Part shown: one piece after another, positions 62,401 through 64,000 of the stretch
How positions within the stretch are numbered: the stretch's first letter is position 1
Layout of the letters: every line of letters starts with the position of its first letter
Origin: Gp6-AA40 sp035293405
GTDB lineage: Bacteria; Acidobacteriota; Vicinamibacteria; Vicinamibacterales; UBA2999
Assembly (NCBI GenBank): GCA_035293405.1
Contig: DATDOE010000079.1
Span: 81,977 to 145,976 of the forward strand
Length of the DNA stretch: 64,000 nt
Reading direction: 5' to 3'
Translations under genes and position numbers: made by a program
Notes under the pieces: model-generated
The model's input: the letters and a program-made list of their open reading frames with translations, nothing else
What the model was told of the DNA's origin: nothing
Databases searched by the model: none

Positions 62401-63549
62401 ATGTTGGTCAGGCATTTGACGGCCAAGAACTGGCGGAACTTTAGGTCACTGGGTGTGCCACTTGGAGACCGTGTATTCATAGCCGGACCCAACGCATCAG
62501 GAAAGTCGAATCTCCTTGATGTCTTCCGGTTCTTGCGCGACGTCGCCAAGCCCGGCGGCGGATTGCAGCACGCAGTCGCCCTGCGAGGAGGGGTTTCGAA
62601 GCTACGGTGTTTAGCTGCCCGTAGATACCCGGATATCGAGATCGAAGTTGAGCTGGCGGAGGATTCCTCATCGAGCAATACGTGGAAGTACGGGATCGGC
62701 ATCAAGCAAGAGGCTCGAGGCCATCGATTACCTTTGCTCGCGTACGAGCGAGTCACTCGTCGCGGAGTACCCATTCTCACCCGTCCAGATGCTGACGATG
62801 AGAAGGACCCTTTGCGCCTTACCCAAACCCACCTTGAACAAATTGGCGCTAACCAATCGTTTCGGGACATAGCTAAGTTCTTCGAAGCGACCCTGTACCT
62901 ACATCTGGTGCCCCAGCTTCTCCGACATCCAGAAGCGTTCCCCGGCCCTGGACTTCCAGGTGATCCGTTCGGTCGGAACTTTCTCGAGCGTATTGCACGA
63001 ACATCAGAGCGGGTTCGAAAGTCGAGGCTTAAGCGAATTGAATCCGCCCTCTTGGTTGCAGTCCCACAACTAAAGAATCTCACGTACGTCACCGACGAAT
63101 CAGGAGTCCCGCACCTTGAGGCTGTCTACAAGCACTGGCGCCCGCTGGGAGCACGGCAGCGTGAGGATCAATTCTCTGACGGAACTCTTCGACTCTTGGG
63201 CCTGTTGTGGTCCCTGCTCGACGGCGATTCGTTGCTCCTGCTCGAAGAACCGGAGCTATCCCTCAATGCCGGAATCGTACGACGGCTGCCCGCTCTTATT
63301 CACAGACTGCAACGGCAACGCAGGCGCCAAGTGATCATCACGACCCACAGCGCGGAGCTGCTGTCGGATCCAGGTATTGGCGGCGAAGAGGTGCTCCTGT
63401 TGGAGCCAAGCTCAGACGGCACTACGGTCGAGCCTGCATCTTCAGACGCTGATATTAGGGCGCTCCTCGAAAGCGGGATGTCCGTCGCAGATGCCGCGTT
63501 GCCAAAGACGATGCCTTCGCATGTGAATCAGCTGGACCTCTTCGAGTGA
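62401..63549 (+). CDS. ABC-type AAA ATPase (AAA_15/21, OLD/RecF-like)
   Basis: 382 residues. Walker A GPNASGKSN (29-37), signature-like FSDGTLRLLGLLW, Walker B LLLLEEPELSLN with the catalytic Glu, and the ITTHSAELL H-loop. It is a free-standing ABC ATPase of the kind that pairs with TOPRIM or DUF4276 proteins in defence modules. The start lies 155 bases after the HD-PRTase stop; the stop overlaps the next gene (GTGA at 63546-63549). Confidence 0.88.
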   Translation: MLVRHLTAKNWRNFRSLGVPLGDRVFIAGPNASGKSNLLDVFRFLRDVAKPGGGLQHAVALRGGVSKLRCLAARRYPDIEIEVELAEDSSSSNTWKYGIGIKQEARGHRLPLLAYERVTRRGVPILTRPDADDEKDPLRLTQTHLEQIGANQSFRDIAKFFEATLYLHLVPQLLRHPEAFPGPGLPGDPFGRNFLERIARTSERVRKSRLKRIESALLVAVPQLKNLTYVTDESGVPHLEAVYKHWRPLGARQREDQFSDGTLRLLGLLWSLLDGDSLLLLEEPELSLNAGIVRRLPALIHRLQRQRRRQVIITTHSAELLSDPGIGGEEVLLLEPSSDGTTVEPASSDADIRALLESGMSVADAALPKTMPSHVNQLDLFE

Positions 63550-63865
63550 GCGACCCAATCCCAGTCAATCTAGCGGTCGAAGATGCATTGAGTGAAGCGG
63601 TGCTCCGGCGGCTGCTCGACGAATGCGGTGGCCCATGGGCTATCGGCAAGATATATACCCGTGGCGGCGTGAGCTATTTGCTCAAGATGATCGCCGGCTT
63701 TAACAACGCTGCTCGGGGGGTGCCGTTCGTCGTTCTTGCAGACTTGGATCAGGCTGATTGTGCGCCAGCGCTGGTAACAGAGTGGCTGCCGCATGGAGCC
63801 CACGATAACTTGGTCCTGCGGTTTGCAGTTCGTGAAGTCGAAGCATGGGTTCTTGCGGACACTAA
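63546..63865 (+). pseudogene. DUF4276/TOPRIM-like partner protein, 3' end replaced by an IS element
   Basis: The start overlaps the ATPase stop. About 107 residues are native: PIPVNLAVEDALSEAVLRRL, PFVVLADLDQADCAPALV and LRFAVREVEAWVLAD, which fit DUF4276-like proteins that partner OLD-type ATPases and carry acidic motif clusters. Homology ends near ADTKG where an IS left end begins (63866). The product is truncated, so the ATPase module is probably inactive in this genome. Confidence 0.75.
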
Positions 63866-64000
63866 GGGCTTGTCAGGAAATAACAGCTTGTACTCCTGAT
63901 CGGCGCGTGGTACGGTGCGGGCATGGATCAGGCCACGCTGCGGACCAAACATGCGGCCTTGTCGCCGGTGTTGACGGAGCGGGCGCGCCGGCTGTGGGCC
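63866..64000 (+). mobile_element. ISAzo13-type insertion sequence, left end (partial at window edge)
   Basis: Starts with GGGCTTGTCAGGAAATAACAG at about 63866, inside the DUF4276-like gene, and continues past the window. It carries the start of a transposase gene. The right end and target duplication are outside the window. Confidence 0.7.
63923..64000 (+). CDS. ISAzo13-type transposase, N-terminus (partial)
   Basis: Starts MDQATLRTKHAALSPVLTER and continues to the window end (26 residues). This start resembles ISAzo13-family transposases. The catalytic domain is outside the window. Confidence 0.7.
   Translation, partial: MDQATLRTKHAALSPVLTERARRLWA

Noticed and set aside
62401..63899. PARIS (AriA/AriB) system
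   Set aside because: The ATPase resembles the general class, but the partner looks DUF4276-like rather than DUF4435, and the pair lies in an operon context not typical for PARIS; a specific identification cannot be supported.
1..64000. CRISPR array or Cas genes
   Set aside because: No regularly spaced direct repeats with unique spacers, and no Cas-like product; the palindromic units at 56450 are tandem and coding.
1..64000. tRNA or rRNA genes
   Set aside because: No cloverleaf-forming segment or rRNA-like sequence was recognised in the intergenic regions.

Overview
The window is a GC-rich bacterial chromosome segment. Its gene set points to Acidobacteriota, probably a Vicinamibacteria-like lineage. 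The evidence is a Ser/Thr kinase with TPR repeats coupled to an ECF sigma factor, a pseudokinase with a PEGA domain, a caspase/DUF4384 cluster, a Tat-exported DUF1800/DUF1501 pair, a PEP-CTERM protein and xanthine-dehydrogenase-type genes. The lineage is inferred from gene content only; there is no rRNA or tRNA gene in the window.

Layout. 0-1.7 kb: excisionase-like fragment, tyrosine integrase and a small coiled-coil protein ending in a terminator (edge of an integrated element). 1.7-6.9 kb: secreted proteins on the minus strand (M23 peptidase with repeats, choice-of-anchor-like protein, PEP-CTERM protein). 7.2-8.8 kb: ECF sigma factor and zinc-finger anti-sigma membrane protein. 9.1-10.7 kb: IS110-family element with strongly structured flanking DNA (bridge-RNA candidates). 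10.8-13.5 kb: a tightly coupled five-gene operon of small membrane or unknown proteins around a ThiF/E1-like protein. 13.5-15.5 kb: a regulator and a long HTH-start protein. 15.7-21.8 kb: four-gene minus-strand operon with a caspase-like peptidase. 22.4-23.5 kb: small membrane/unknown genes, including a 47-residue KGD-repeat peptide. 24.2-26.9 kb: beta-barrel, receiver-like and TlpA-like lipoprotein operon. 27.1-31.4 kb: ECF sigma, Ser/Thr kinase-TPR and PD40 protein. 32-35.7 kb: a decaying accessory strip with a gene interrupted by TAG, a ParE-type toxin-antitoxin pair, a frameshifted higB with intact higA, and three copies of a dispersed repeat. 35.7-42.3 kb: MOSC protein, truncated ECF sigma and zinc-finger protein, Rieske/DUF1800/DUF1501 operon and porin-like protein. 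42.4-46.4 kb: M19 dipeptidase, parvulin-type isomerase, broken sigma/DUF1835 gene. 46.6-51.4 kb: degenerate GGDEF-like protein, pseudokinase-PEGA and RskA-like protein. 51.5-58.2 kb: DctA-like symporter, two-subunit molybdenum hydroxylase and acyl-CoA ligase. 58.8-64 kb: a defence-island-like operon (small proteins, HD-phosphoribosyltransferase protein interrupted by TAA, AAA ATPase and DUF4276-like partner) whose last gene is cut by an ISAzo13-type insertion at the window edge.

The parts most likely to be new are the E1-like membrane operon (10.8-13.5 kb), the HD-PRTase/AAA/DUF4276 locus (58.8-63.9 kb), the caspase operon (15.7-21.8 kb) and the structured IS110 flanks. A recurrent theme is gene decay: two in-frame stops that look like glutamine codons changed by C to T, two or three frameshifts, and two ECF sigma factors that have lost region 2 sequence.
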